Assembly: GCF_030486595.1 (NCBI RefSeq)
Contig: NZ_JAUJZH010000003.1
Span: 248,001-312,000 of the forward strand
Direction: 5' to 3'
DNA: 64,000 nt
DNA from: Variovorax ginsengisoli
Lineage (GTDB): Bacteria; Pseudomonadota; Gammaproteobacteria; Burkholderiales; Burkholderiaceae_C
Shown: piece by piece, positions 27,382-37,587 of the stretch
Position numbering within the stretch: position 1 is the first letter of the stretch
Layout: each line of letters opens with the position of its first letter
Translations under genes and position numbers: made by a program
The notes under the pieces: generated by a model
What the model was told of the DNA's origin: nothing
The model's database searches: none
The model's input: only the letters and a program-made list of their open reading frames with translations

Positions 27382-28314
27382 TCAGTGTTCCTCGGCGGGC
27401 GCCTTGGGCAGCGAGCGCTGGCGCAGCACGGTGGCGGCGATGCCGCTGCAGACGATCAGTGCCATGCCGGCCCAGCCCGAGGCGTCGATCCGGTCGCCGA
27501 ACAGCAGCACACTGTAGATCGCCGCAAAGACGATGCCGGAATACTGGAGATTGGCGACCAGCAGGGTACCGCTTTCAGTCTTGGCGCTGGCGTAGGCGCG
27601 TGTCATGCAGAGCTGGCCCAGCGCCGCCAGCACGCCCACCGGCAGCAGCCACAGCGCGTGGCCCCAGGTCCATTCGGCCCACGGCGTGGCCCCGCCCAGC
27701 AGGGTGCCGAGGCCGCCCGCGACGGCAGAGCCGACCGCGAAATAGAACACCGTGCGCGCCTCAGGCTCGCCGAGCCGTGACAGCGCGACGACCTGCATGT
27801 AGGCGAAGGCAGCCGTGAGGCCGGACAGCAGGCCCATCAGTCCGGCGAAGCCCTGGTTGTCGCCGACCGTCGGCTTGAGCATCAGCACCACGCCGCCGAA
27901 GCCGGCCAGCACGGTCAGCACCAGCGGGCCTTGCAGCGGCGGCCGCGCAATGTTGCCGTCGCGGCCCGGCACCGGCACCCAGGCGAGCAGGGCGCCGCCG
28001 ACCAGGAAGGCGGCGATCCAGACGCTGCTCATGTAGTTGAGCGTCATCGCGGTGGCCAGCGGCATGTGGGCGATGGCGAAGAACCAGGCGCCCAGCGAGA
28101 CCACGCCGATCAGGCTGCGCCAGGCATGCATGCCGGGATAGCGCGTGCCCAGCGTGACGCCGCGGCTGCGTGCCAGCACCCACAGGAAGACGATGCCGAT
28201 CAGGCCGCGGTAGAACACCAGTTCGGCGCTGGAGAACCAGGCCGAGGCGAACTTCACGCACACGCCCATGGTGGCGAAGATCAGTGCGCCCAGCACCATC
28301 CAGAGCGCCTGCAT
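27382..28314 (-). CDS. EamA/DMT-family transporter
   Basis: 310-residue exporter with two EamA repeats, ten predicted membrane helices. Start ATG at 28314 shares one base with the TGA of the upstream Rieske gene (TGATG), so translation is coupled. The DMT pattern is visible in FYRGLIGIVFLW and the second-half ANLQYSGIVFAAIYSVLLFG. Substrate unknown (amino acids or metabolites are typical of the family). Confidence 0.85.
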   Translation of the reverse strand: MQALWMVLGALIFATMGVCVKFASAWFSSAELVFYRGLIGIVFLWVLARSRGVTLGTRYPGMHAWRSLIGVVSLGAWFFAIAHMPLATAMTLNYMSSVWIAAFLVGGALLAWVPVPGRDGNIARPPLQGPLVLTVLAGFGGVVLMLKPTVGDNQGFAGLMGLLSGLTAAFAYMQVVALSRLGEPEARTVFYFAVGSAVAGGLGTLLGGATPWAEWTWGHALWLLPVGVLAALGQLCMTRAYASAKTESGTLLVANLQYSGIVFAAIYSVLLFGDRIDASGWAGMALIVCSGIAATVLRQRSLPKAPAEEH

Positions 28315-29456
28315 CAGGAGGGGCTGCGCATCTCGCGGCGGTACCACTCGTGGAACTGCTGCATGCCGTCTTCCATCGGGCTCTGGTAGGGACCGCTCTC
28401 GTCGTCGCCGCGCAGCATCAGGGCGCGGCGGCCGGCGTCCATGCGCTCGGCGATCTCGTCGTCTTCGACGCAGGTCTCCATGTAGGCGGCCTGCTGGGCC
28501 TCGACGAATTCGCGCTCGAAGGCGACGATCTCTTCCGGGTAGAAGAACTCAACCATGTTGAGCGTCTTCTGGGGCCCGATCGGATGCAGCGTCGACACCG
28601 TGAGCACGTGCGGATACCACTCGACCATCACGTGCGGGTAGTAGCTGAGCCAGATCGCGCCGTAGCGGGGTGGGTTGCCGTTGCGGTACTTGAGCAGCTG
28701 CTCTTGCCAGCGCTGGTAGACCGGGCTGCCGGCGCGCCCGAGCCGGTTGGCCACGCCCACCGTCTGGACCGAGAAATGATGGCCGAACTCCCAGCGCAGG
28801 TCGTCGCAGGTGACGAAGCTGCCGAGGCCGGGGTGGAACGGGCCGACGTGGTAGTCCTCGAGGTAGACCTCGATGAAGGTCTTCCAGTTGTAGTTGCACT
28901 CGTGCAGTTCGACACGGTCGAAGGCGTAGCCCTCGAAGTCGAGGTCCAGCCGCGGGCCGAGCCGGGACAGGTCGGCGCCGATGTCGCGGCCGCGACCGTT
29001 GGCGCTCTGCTCGAACAGCAGCCCGTTCCATTCGGTCAGCGGGTAGTTGTGCAGGTTGAGGCAGGGGTCCTGCTCGAAGTGCGGGGCGCCGATCAGGGTG
29101 CCGGTGGTGCGGGCGTCGGCGGCGGCGTAGGTCCAGCGGTGCAGCGGGCAGACGATGTTGCCGCCGGCCTGGGCATCGAGTTGGCCGCGGCCCTGCAGGA
29201 TCAGCGCCTGGCGATGGCGGCAGACGTTGGAGATCAGCTCCACCCCCTTCGGCGTGTGCACCAGCGCGCGGCCTTGCTGTTCCTGGGGCAAGGTATGGAA
29301 GTTGCCCGGTTCGGGAACCGTGAGACGGTGGCCGACGTAGCGCGGCCCGTCGGCGAAGAGCGTTTGCAGCTCGCGGGCGTAGAGCGCCTCGTCGAAGTAC
29401 GCGGAAACCGGAAGTTGGCTCGAGGCCTGCTGCAGTTGAAGACTTAAATCAGACAT
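28314..29456 (-). CDS. Rieske [2Fe-2S] aromatic-ring-hydroxylating-type oxygenase, alpha subunit
   Basis: 380-residue oxygenase component. Rieske cluster ligands Cys79-x-His81 (CRHR) and Cys103-x2-His106 (CPLHRW); mononuclear iron site in EDYHVGPFHPG (His203, His208) with a bridging Asp. No reductase or beta subunit gene is adjacent, so electron supply comes from elsewhere. The start at 29456 gives the usual N-terminus; the 82 residues before it in the same frame are untranslated leader. Divergent from xseB. I recognise this Rieske gene beside xseB-ispA-dxs from other Comamonadaceae, but the substrate is unknown. Confidence 0.87.
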   Translation of the reverse strand: MSDLSLQLQQASSQLPVSAYFDEALYARELQTLFADGPRYVGHRLTVPEPGNFHTLPQEQQGRALVHTPKGVELISNVCRHRQALILQGRGQLDAQAGGNIVCPLHRWTYAAADARTTGTLIGAPHFEQDPCLNLHNYPLTEWNGLLFEQSANGRGRDIGADLSRLGPRLDLDFEGYAFDRVELHECNYNWKTFIEVYLEDYHVGPFHPGLGSFVTCDDLRWEFGHHFSVQTVGVANRLGRAGSPVYQRWQEQLLKYRNGNPPRYGAIWLSYYPHVMVEWYPHVLTVSTLHPIGPQKTLNMVEFFYPEEIVAFEREFVEAQQAAYMETCVEDDEIAERMDAGRRALMLRGDDESGPYQSPMEDGMQQFHEWYRREMRSPS

Positions 29457-29637
29457 GGGTGACCTGACCAAGCTCCCCACAGGGAGAGAGAAATAAAAAC
29501 GGAAGGCTGCCGTCGAAGGTGTGGACGGCCCGAAGGAGTGCGCCGGCAGCGCCGGCTTTTGGGAGAGGGCGATTGTACCCTCGGCGCCGCATTCCTGCCC
29601 CCGCCCTAAAATGGCGCGTTTCACGCCAAACCCCTGA

Positions 29638-29916
29638 ATGCCCAAGGTGCCTCCCTCTCCCATGCCCGCCGATGCGTCCGCCGTGGCCAGCTCGCCCGAC
29701 ACCGGTCCCTTGCCCGCGAGCTACGAAGCCGGGCTCCAGGAACTCGAACAACTCGTGACCGAACTCGAATCCGGCCAGTTGCCGCTCGACAAGCTGCTCG
29801 GCAGCTACCAGCGCGGCGCCGCGCTGCTCGCCTTCTGCCGCGACCGCCTGCAGGCGGTCGAAGACCAGATCAAGGTGCTCGACGCGGGCAGCCTCAAGGT
29901 CTGGGCCGGCGAATGA
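29638..29916 (+). CDS. xseB: exodeoxyribonuclease VII small subunit
   Basis: 92 aa from 29638, or 84 aa from the second ATG at 29662. The XseB helical hairpin is clear: [51 protein letters not shown]. It binds the XseA large subunit, which is not in this window. The 181-base region before it holds a TAAAAT box and a GCCGGC-AGC-GCCGGC hairpin followed by TTTT (29540-29560), possibly a leader attenuator. The stop overlaps the ispA start by four bases. Confidence 0.92.
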   Translation: MPKVPPSPMPADASAVASSPDTGPLPASYEAGLQELEQLVTELESGQLPLDKLLGSYQRGAALLAFCRDRLQAVEDQIKVLDAGSLKVWAGE

Positions 29917-30830
29917 AGGGCGTGGACACCTCGCGCTGGGATGCGGCGCGGCTGGCCGCCTGGAGCGACCCCCACCTGGCGCGGGTCGAGTCGGCGCTGT
30001 CGCGATGGGTGGGCGTCGATGCCCCGGTCCGGCTCGGCGATGCCATGCGCTATGCGGTCCTCGACGGCGGCAAGCGGTTGCGGCCCCTGCTGGTGTTTGC
30101 GGCCAGCGAAGCGGTCGGAGGCCAGCCGGCCGCGGCCCTGCGCGCTGCCTGCGCGGTCGAATTGATCCACGCCTACTCGCTGGTGCACGACGACCTGCCG
30201 TGCATGGACAACGACGTGTTGCGCCGCGGCAAGCCGACGGTCCACGTGGCGTTCGGCGAAGCCGGCGCCCTGCTGGCGGGCGACGCCCTGCAGGCGCTGG
30301 CCTTCGAATTGCTCACGCCCGCCGGCGACGAAGTGGCAGCCGAGGTCCAGGCCCAGCTCTGCCGTCTGCTGGCCACGGCGGCCGGCAGCCAGGGCATGGC
30401 TGGTGGCCAGGCGATCGACCTGGCCAGTGTCGGCCTGGCGCTCGACGAGGCCCAGCTGCGCGAAATGCACCGGCTCAAGACCGGCGCGCTGCTGCAGGGC
30501 AGCGTCGAGATGGGCGCGGCCTGCGGCGACCGGCAGCCGCCCCCGGTGCTCGCCGCCCTGCGCGACTACGGCGCCGCCGTGGGTCTTGCGTTCCAGGTGG
30601 TGGACGACATCCTCGACGTCGTCGCCGATTCCGAGACGCTCGGCAAGACCGCCGGCAAGGACGCCGCCAGCGACAAGCCCACCTACGTGTCGCTGCTCGG
30701 CCTGGACGGCGCCCGCGCGCAGGCCCGCGAACTGCTGGCCCGGTCGCTCGCCGCGCTCGATCGCAGCACCCTGGCCGACACCGCCGCGCTGCGGGCGCTG
30801 GCCCACATGATCGTGGACCGCGATCGATAA
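29913..30830 (+). CDS. ispA: (2E,6E)-farnesyl diphosphate synthase
   Basis: Condenses isopentenyl and dimethylallyl diphosphate to farnesyl diphosphate. 305 aa, trans-prenyltransferase fold with first Asp-rich motif DDLPCMDND near residue 92 and second motif DDILD near 232, plus GGKRLRP for substrate binding. Overlaps xseB and is 15 bases before dxs, the classic xseB-ispA-dxs operon. Confidence 0.95.
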   Translation: MKGVDTSRWDAARLAAWSDPHLARVESALSRWVGVDAPVRLGDAMRYAVLDGGKRLRPLLVFAASEAVGGQPAAALRAACAVELIHAYSLVHDDLPCMDNDVLRRGKPTVHVAFGEAGALLAGDALQALAFELLTPAGDEVAAEVQAQLCRLLATAAGSQGMAGGQAIDLASVGLALDEAQLREMHRLKTGALLQGSVEMGAACGDRQPPPVLAALRDYGAAVGLAFQVVDDILDVVADSETLGKTAGKDAASDKPTYVSLLGLDGARAQARELLARSLAALDRSTLADTAALRALAHMIVDRDR

Positions 30831-30845
30831 CAACAACACATCCCC

Positions 30846-32687
30846 ATGGCTCCGCTGCTCCCCACCATCCACGATCCCTCCGTGCTGCGCCGGTTCGACC
30901 GCGTGCAGCTCAAGCAACTGGCCGACGAGGTGCGCACCTGCGTGCTCGACAACGTGTCGCGCACCGGGGGCCACCTGAGCTCGAACCTCGGCACGGTCGA
31001 GCTCACGGTCGCGCTGCATCATGTCTTCAACACGCCGCACGACCGGCTGGTGTGGGACGTGGGCCACCAGACCTATCCGCACAAGATCCTGACCGGCCGG
31101 CGCGAGCGCATGCCGACCCTGCGCCAGCTCGGCGGCATCTCGGGCTTCCCGCAGCGCAGCGAGAGCGAGTACGACACCTTCGGCACGGCCCATTCGTCGA
31201 CCAGCATCTCGGCTGCGCTCGGCATGGCGATGGCGGCCAAGCAGAAGGGCGAGGACCGGCATTCGGTGGCGATCATCGGCGACGGCGCGTTGACGGCCGG
31301 CATGGCCTTCGAGGCGCTCAACAACGCCGGCGTCTGCGACTGCAAGCTGCTGGTGATCCTGAACGACAACGACATGTCGATCAGCCCGCCGGTGGGCGCG
31401 CTCAACCGCTACCTGGCGCAGCTGATGAGCGGCAACTTCTATGCCGCCGCCAAGAACGTCGGCAAGAGCGTGCTGCGCGCGGCGCCGCCGCTGTTCGAGC
31501 TGGCCAAGCGCTTCGAGCAGCATGCCAAGGGCATGGTGGTGCCGGCCACGCTGTTCGAGCAGTTCGGCTTCAACTACGTCGGCCCGATCGACGGCCACGA
31601 CCTCGATTCGCTGATCCCGACGCTCGAGAATCTCAAGCATCTCGACGGCCCGCAGTTCCTGCATGTGGTCACCAAGAAGGGCCAGGGCTACAAGCTGGCC
31701 GAGGCCGACCCGGTGGCCTACCACGGGCCGTCCAAGTTCGACCCCGCCGTCGGGCTGGTCAAGCCCGCGACGGCGCCGAAGCAGACCTTCACGCAGGTCT
31801 TCGGCCACTGGCTGTGCGACATGGCGGCGCAGGACGGCCGCCTGGTCGGCATCACGCCGGCGATGCGCGAGGGCTCGGGGCTGGTCGAGTTCGAGCAGCG
31901 CTTTCCGGGCCGCTACTACGACGTCGGCATCGCCGAGCAGCATGCAGTCACCTTCGCGGCCGGACTGGCCTGCGAAGGCCTGAAGCCGGTGGTGGCGATC
32001 TACTCGACCTTCCTGCAGCGCGCCTACGACCAGTTGATCCACGACGTCGCGATCCAGAACCTGCCGGTGGTGTTCGCGCTCGATCGCGCGGGGCTGGTGG
32101 GTGCCGACGGCGCGACGCACGCGGGTGCCTACGACATCCCTTTCCTGCGCTGCATTCCGAACATGAGCGTGGCCTGCCCGGCCGACGAGGCCGAGTGCCG
32201 GCAGCTGCTGAGCAGTGCCTTTGAACAGGACCACCCGGTGGCGGTGCGCTACCCGCGCGGCGCCGGCGCCGGCGTCACGCCGCCGCTGACGCTCGAAGGG
32301 CTGCCGTTCGGCAAGGGCGAGATCCGTCGCGAAGGCCGCCGCATCGCGATCCTGGCCTTCGGCACCTTGCTGTATCCGGCGCTCACGGCCGCCGAGGCGC
32401 TCGACGCCACGGTGGTCAACATGCGCTGGGCCAAGCCGCTCGACGTTGAGCTGTTGCTGAAGGTTGCCGGCACGCACGATGCCATCGTCACCCTGGAAGA
32501 GGGCGCGATCATGGGCGGCGCGGGCAGCGCGGTGCTCGAAGCGCTGCAGGCAGCGGGCGTGCAGAAGCCGGTGCTGCAGCTGGGCTTGCCGGACCGCTTC
32601 ATCGAGCATGGCGATCCGGCCAAGCTGCTGGCGGGCATCGGCCTCGACGCGGCCGGCATCGAGCGGTCGATCCGGGCTCGGTTCTAG
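30846..32687 (+). CDS. dxs: 1-deoxy-D-xylulose-5-phosphate synthase
   Basis: Thiamine-diphosphate enzyme joining pyruvate and glyceraldehyde 3-phosphate, first step of the non-mevalonate isoprenoid pathway. 613 aa, usual length. Thiamine-binding [24 protein letters not shown] motif (near residue 140), transketolase pyrimidine-domain [15 protein letters not shown] near 360, and [15 protein letters not shown] near 415. Third gene of the xseB-ispA-dxs operon. Confidence 0.96.
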   Translation: MAPLLPTIHDPSVLRRFDRVQLKQLADEVRTCVLDNVSRTGGHLSSNLGTVELTVALHHVFNTPHDRLVWDVGHQTYPHKILTGRRERMPTLRQLGGISGFPQRSESEYDTFGTAHSSTSISAALGMAMAAKQKGEDRHSVAIIGDGALTAGMAFEALNNAGVCDCKLLVILNDNDMSISPPVGALNRYLAQLMSGNFYAAAKNVGKSVLRAAPPLFELAKRFEQHAKGMVVPATLFEQFGFNYVGPIDGHDLDSLIPTLENLKHLDGPQFLHVVTKKGQGYKLAEADPVAYHGPSKFDPAVGLVKPATAPKQTFTQVFGHWLCDMAAQDGRLVGITPAMREGSGLVEFEQRFPGRYYDVGIAEQHAVTFAAGLACEGLKPVVAIYSTFLQRAYDQLIHDVAIQNLPVVFALDRAGLVGADGATHAGAYDIPFLRCIPNMSVACPADEAECRQLLSSAFEQDHPVAVRYPRGAGAGVTPPLTLEGLPFGKGEIRREGRRIAILAFGTLLYPALTAAEALDATVVNMRWAKPLDVELLLKVAGTHDAIVTLEEGAIMGGAGSAVLEALQAAGVQKPVLQLGLPDRFIEHGDPAKLLAGIGLDAAGIERSIRARF

Positions 32688-32741
32688 GTAGCTGACTGGG
32701 CGGCCGGTTGGCCGAGGCGCCGCAACCCGTACACTGGCGCG

Positions 32742-32898
32742 ATGGACAGGATCTTCGAGCAGGTCGCGCGCGCCATGGAGCCGGTCGTCGAGCTGCGCGA
32801 GGATGCCGCCACGCACACCTACGCCTACGGCGTGCGCGCGCCGCGTGCGGTTGGTGTGGTGCTGCCGGTGTCTTTCGACGAAGGCGACTTGGTAGGTT
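32742..32898 (+). pseudogene. truncated ORF between dxs and livF
   Basis: A coding-looking start (MDRIFEQVARAMEPVVELRED...) with strong G/C third positions runs from the ATG at 32742 for about 50 codons. Codon use then loses its character near 32885-32895 and the frame continues only as antisense of livF to 33063. The first 50 residues do not match a family I recognise. I interpret it as the 5' remnant of a gene cut at the junction with the liv operon, but a genuine short gene cannot be excluded. Confidence 0.4.
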
Positions 32899-33617
<719 letters not shown>

Positions 33618-33621
<4 letters not shown>

Positions 33622-34418
33622 GCGGCGGCTCCCTCGTTGGTGGCTTCGTCTTCCTCGCGGCCGAGGTAGGCCTCGATCACCTGCGGGTCGTTGCGGATCT
33701 GGTCCGGGCCGCCGCGCGCGATGATGCGGCCGAAGTTCAGCACGGCGATGTGCTCGCACAGGCCCATCACGAAACGCATGTCGTGTTCGATCATGAAAAT
33801 GGTGTAGCCGCGACCGCTGATGTTGCGGATCTCGTGCATCAGGTCGGTCTTTTCGCTGCTGTTCATGCCGGCCACCGGCTCGTCGAGCAGCAGCAGCTTC
33901 GGCTCGGTCGCCAGCGCGCGCGCCAGTTCGAGCTTGCGCTGGTCGCCGTAGGACAGGTTGTCGGCCGCGTCATCGGCCTTGTGGTCGAGCTTGACCCACG
34001 AGAGCAGTTCGCGCGCACGGTCGCGCGCGCGCCGCTCCTCGCTGCGGAACAGGCCCGAGGAGGCCAGCAGGCCGAGCCCGCCGTAGCGCAGCTTGGCGTG
34101 CATGCCGACCATCACGTTCTCGAGCAGCGACATCTCCTTGAAGATGCGGATGTTCTGGAAGGTGCGCGCGATGCCGCCGCGCGTGATCTCGTGCGGCTTG
34201 ACGCCGGCCAGGTCCCGGCCTTCGAAGCGGATCGTGCCGCCGGTGGTCGGCAGCAGGCCGGTGGTCAGGTTGAAGACGGTGGTCTTGCCGGCGCCGTTGG
34301 GTCCGATCAGCCCGAAGATGCCGCCCTGCGGCACTTCGAGGTTGACGTCCTGCAGCACCTTGAGGCCGCCGAAGTGGCGCGATACGCCGTCGAGCTGGAG
34401 AAGAGGAGTCGTGCTCAT
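33618..34418 (-). CDS. livG: branched-chain amino acid ABC transporter ATP-binding protein
   Basis: 266 aa. Walker A GPNGAGKTT, Q-loop FQNIRIFKEMSLLENV (LivG hallmark), signature LSYGDQRKLELARAL, Walker B LLLLDEPVAGMN. Pairs with LivF. The start at 34418 overlaps the livM stop (ATGA). Confidence 0.95.
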
Positions 34419-35278
34419 GCCGCAGCTCCCTTGCGTCCGAACCACTGGCGGAACCGCGCCGGGTCCCAGATGCCCTTGGGCAGGAACAGCACGATCAGCA
34501 CCAGGATCACGCCGTTGACCACCAGCCGGAAGTCGCCGAAGGCGCGCAGCGCCTCGGGCAGGATGGTGAGGATCACGCCGCCGAGCACCGGGCCCGTGAG
34601 CCCGTTGATGCCGCCGAGCACGGTCATGGTGAGGATGTCGACGCCGCGGTCGAAGCCGAATTCGTTCGGGCCGATGAAGAAAGTCTGGTGCGCGTTGAGC
34701 ACGCCGGCCAGGCCGGCAATGGCGCCGCCGAGCACGAAGGCCAGCATCTTGTGGGCCTGGACGTCGATGCCCATCAGGCCGGCGGCGGTTTCGTCCTCCT
34801 TGATGGCCTCGAAGGCGCGGCCGACCTTGGAGCGGCGCAGCCGCCAGAGGCCCAGCAGCACCAGCACCAGCGCCAGCGCCACGTGCCACCACTGGGTGAT
34901 GGGCGGGATGCCGTTCAGGCCCAGCGCGCCGCCGGTCAGCGATTCGGCGTTGAGCACCACGATGCGGACCACCTCGCCGAAGGCCAGCGTGGCCATCGCC
35001 AGGTAGACGCCGGAGAGCCGGAGCGTCGGCTTGCCGATCACGAAGGCGGTCAGCGCCGGCGCCGCCATGCCGGCCGCGATGGCGACGGGGAACGGCACGC
35101 CGTAGGTCATCGTGAGGATCGCCGAGGTGTAGGCGCCGATGCCCATGAAGGCGGCGTTGGCCATCGCCAGCATGCCGCACGAGAGGGTGAGCCAGATCGA
35201 CAGCGCCAGCAGGGCGTTGGTGCCCAGCGTGAGCACCAGGTTGCTGTAGACCGACCAGAAGTTGTTGAGGGCGTCCAT
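34415..35278 (-). CDS. livM: branched-chain amino acid ABC transporter permease
   Basis: 287-residue inner-membrane permease, about eight to nine helices. Family motifs: MANAAFMGIGAYTSAIL, RLSGVYLAMATLAFGE, and the coupling-helix segment GRAFEAIKEDETAAGLMGI. The frame is open far upstream in antisense to livH, but the ATG at 35278, 2 bases after the livH stop, gives the normal length. Confidence 0.94.
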   Translation of the reverse strand: MDALNNFWSVYSNLVLTLGTNALLALSIWLTLSCGMLAMANAAFMGIGAYTSAILTMTYGVPFPVAIAAGMAAPALTAFVIGKPTLRLSGVYLAMATLAFGEVVRIVVLNAESLTGGALGLNGIPPITQWWHVALALVLVLLGLWRLRRSKVGRAFEAIKEDETAAGLMGIDVQAHKMLAFVLGGAIAGLAGVLNAHQTFFIGPNEFGFDRGVDILTMTVLGGINGLTGPVLGGVILTILPEALRAFGDFRLVVNGVILVLIVLFLPKGIWDPARFRQWFGRKGAAA

Positions 35279-35280
35279 GC

Positions 35281-36162
35281 TCAGACCTTGCGTTCCTGCA
35301 TGGAGCCGAACAGGCCCTTGGGCCGCACCAGCAGCACCAGGAACAGCAGGCCGAAGGCGACCGCGTCGCGCATCGTCGAGCCGATGTAGGCCACCGACAG
35401 CACCTCGGCGAAGCCGAGGAACAGGCCGCCGAGCATCGCCCCGCGGATGTCGCCCATGCCGCCCAGGATGATCACCGCGATGCCCTTGTGCAGCATCGGC
35501 TGGCCCATCAGCGGGAACACGGCGTTGGAATAGAGGCCGATCAGCACCCCGGCCAGGCCGCCGAGCGCGGCGGCCGCGAACGAGGTCAGGAAGAACAGGC
35601 CTTCGACATTGATGCCGAGCAGGTAGGCGGCCTTGGGCGATTCGGCGATCGCGCGCAGGGCGCGGCCGAGCTGGGTGCGCTTGAGCGCGACCATCAGCAC
35701 CCCCATCAGCACGAAGGACAGCAGGATGATGCCGAGTTCGAGCGCTGTCAGGTGGATGCCCGCGAGGTCCAGCGATTCGCCCGACACCACGCCGGCCGGG
35801 AAGCGGACGTTCTCGGCACCGAAGATGCCCTGGATGCCGTTGTTGAGGATGATCGCGACGCCGATGGTGGCGATCATCGGGATCAGGTGGGGGGCGTTGC
35901 GCGCGCGCAGCGGCCGCAGCACCAGGAAGTCGATCAGCAGGCCGAGCAGGCCGCAGAACACGAAAGCGAACAGCAGCCCGGCCCACAGCGGCAGATCGAA
36001 GCGCGCCATGGCCTGCACCGCGGCATAGGCGCCGACCATGAACACCGCGCCATGCGAGAGGTTGATGACGCCGAGCACGCCGAAGATGAGCGTGAAGCCG
36101 AGCGCGAAGAGCGCATAGACGCACCCCAGAGAGAGTGCGTTGACGAGTTGCTGTTCAAGCAT
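35281..36162 (-). CDS. livH: branched-chain amino acid ABC transporter permease
   Basis: 293-residue permease. ALGFTLIFGVLGVINLSHG near the N-terminus and GRALRAIAESPKAAYLLGI (coupling helix) and VIILGGMGDIRGAMLGG are LivH signatures. The ATG at 36162 was chosen because the following helix then starts at residue 10. The 146-base gap before livJ holds repeat copy B and a longer hairpin. Confidence 0.94.
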   Translation of the reverse strand: MLEQQLVNALSLGCVYALFALGFTLIFGVLGVINLSHGAVFMVGAYAAVQAMARFDLPLWAGLLFAFVFCGLLGLLIDFLVLRPLRARNAPHLIPMIATIGVAIILNNGIQGIFGAENVRFPAGVVSGESLDLAGIHLTALELGIILLSFVLMGVLMVALKRTQLGRALRAIAESPKAAYLLGINVEGLFFLTSFAAAALGGLAGVLIGLYSNAVFPLMGQPMLHKGIAVIILGGMGDIRGAMLGGLFLGFAEVLSVAYIGSTMRDAVAFGLLFLVLLVRPKGLFGSMQERKV

Positions 36163-36193
36163 GGAAGTTCCGTTCCGGAAAGAGCGGGCCGGC

Positions 36194-36238
36194 CAAAGCC
36201 GGTCCCGCTGTTCGTGAAACACCGAAGAACCGGCTTTG
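36194..36238 (-). promoter_or_regulatory. long inverted repeat in the livJ-livH gap
   Basis: CAAAGCCGGT (36194-36203) and ACCGGCTTTG (36229-36238) are perfectly complementary over ten bases. Together with repeat copy B they could form a stable mRNA structure between the binding-protein gene and the permease genes, which would suit differential expression of livJ over livHMGF. Confidence 0.55.
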
Positions 36239-36307
36239 CCGGGCTTCAGGTGTTGCCCCCGGTAGGGGGTGGGCGGCTACACGAAGTGAGCCAACCTGGG
36301 GGCGAGC
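36210..36307 (-). repeat. dispersed intergenic repeat, copy B
   Basis: Minus-strand order: livJ stop, one base, then GCCCCCAGGTTGGC, CACTTCGTGT, hairpin CCCCC-GGTA-GGGGG (36256-36269 on the plus strand) and hairpin CCGGC-TTT-GCCGG (36230-36242). Closely similar to copy A over about 98 bases, including GTGAAACAC at the distal end. Confidence 0.85.
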
Positions 36308-36308
36308 G

Positions 36309-37460
36309 TTATTTGGCGATTACGAATTCAGCGCCCTTGGTCACGCTGACGATGGGGGTCTGCTGGGCGTCGTAGCCGGCCGGCTTGCCGGCCTTGTCGG
36401 TGGCGCGGCGGAACTGGAAGGCGCCGGTGGCACCGGTCCACTTGGCGTTCGGCAGCGCGTCGCGCACGGCGGCACGGTCGGCGGTCAGGTTGCCGCTGAT
36501 CTTGACGCCCTTGAGCGCCTGCGCCGCGATGTACATGGCGTCGTAGGCCTGGGCCGCGAACTGGTCGGGCGCGGTCTTGTACTTCTCGTTGTAGGCCTTG
36601 ATGAACTTGGTGTTCTCGGGCGTCGCGTTGCTGGCCGACCAGGGGCTGCCGACATAGAGGTTGTCGGAGTTGCCCTTGGCGAGCTCGAACACCTTGACCG
36701 AGTTCATGCCGTTGCCGCCGATGATCGGCACGTTCAGGCCGAGCTGGCGGGCTTGCACCATGATCGGCGCACCTTCGGCCAGCAGGGCCGACAGCACGAT
36801 CGCATCGGCGCCGCTGGCCTTGATCTTGGTCAGCTGGGCCTTGAAGTCGACGTCGCCCTTGGCGAAGGTCTCGGTCGTGGTGACCGGGATCTTCAGGTCG
36901 TCGAGCGCCTTCTTGAAGTTGTCGTAGCCGCTCTTGGTGAAGACGTCGTCGTTGCCGTAGAGCACGGCGACCTTCTTGATGCCGGCGTTCTTGACCGCCG
37001 TCTTGATGGTCTCGGGCAGCACGTCGGCTTCGGTCACCGAGTTGCGGAACACGTAGTCGCCGATCGAGGTGATGCCGTCGGCGGTGTTCGAGGTGCCGAA
37101 GGCCACGGTCTTGGCGGCCTGGGCGATCGGGTCGGCGGCCTGGGCCGAGTTCGACAGCGTCGGGCCGAAGACCATCAGCACCTGGTCCTGGAAGATCAGC
37201 TTCTTGAAGACGTTGATCGCTTCTTCCTTCTTGCCCTGCTCGTCGGCGACGACCAGCTCGATCTTGTTGCCGTTGATGCCACCGGCGGCGTTGATCTCGG
37301 AGGCTGCGAGCTCGAAGCCGTTGCGGATCGCCACGCCATACTGCGCGGCACCGCCCGACAGGGCTTCGGCCACGCCGATCTTCAGGTCGGCGGCCTGGGC
37401 GGCGAAGGCGGCGAAGGTCGCCAGTGCGAGCAGCGAGGTCTTGAACGGAAGTTGTCTCAT
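36309..37460 (-). CDS. livJ: branched-chain amino acid ABC transporter binding protein
   Basis: 383-residue periplasmic type I binding protein; signal peptide of about 23 residues ending FAAQAAD, mature start LKIGVAEALSGGAAQYG. Motifs ELAASEINAAGGINGNKIELV and VFGPTLSNSA fit the Leu/Ile/Val-binding family. First gene of the liv operon. On the minus strand a TATAAAAT box lies just upstream (about 37499-37506). Confidence 0.93.
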   Translation of the reverse strand: MRQLPFKTSLLALATFAAFAAQAADLKIGVAEALSGGAAQYGVAIRNGFELAASEINAAGGINGNKIELVVADEQGKKEEAINVFKKLIFQDQVLMVFGPTLSNSAQAADPIAQAAKTVAFGTSNTADGITSIGDYVFRNSVTEADVLPETIKTAVKNAGIKKVAVLYGNDDVFTKSGYDNFKKALDDLKIPVTTTETFAKGDVDFKAQLTKIKASGADAIVLSALLAEGAPIMVQARQLGLNVPIIGGNGMNSVKVFELAKGNSDNLYVGSPWSASNATPENTKFIKAYNEKYKTAPDQFAAQAYDAMYIAAQALKGVKISGNLTADRAAVRDALPNAKWTGATGAFQFRRATDKAGKPAGYDAQQTPIVSVTKGAEFVIAK

Positions 37461-37587
37461 TTGGGAAGATCTTTCGGGAAAGGGAAGAACGGGGGCGGCC
37501 ATTTTATAAGCTGCTTACAGGCCCCGCGTTCAGTGATTCCTACAATCGCGCGTCCCCGCCTTGAGGGCTTTCCAGGAGTTCTGATCG

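Noticed and set aside
29540..29563. GCCGGC-AGC-GCCGGC hairpin with TTTT as a terminator
   Set aside because: No plus-strand gene lies upstream of it; the T-run is only four bases. Mentioned as a possible leader structure of xseB only.
29805..32816. A 1003-codon open frame on the minus strand opposite ispA and dxs
   Set aside because: Composition is that of an antisense shadow; ispA and dxs on the plus strand have all conserved motifs.
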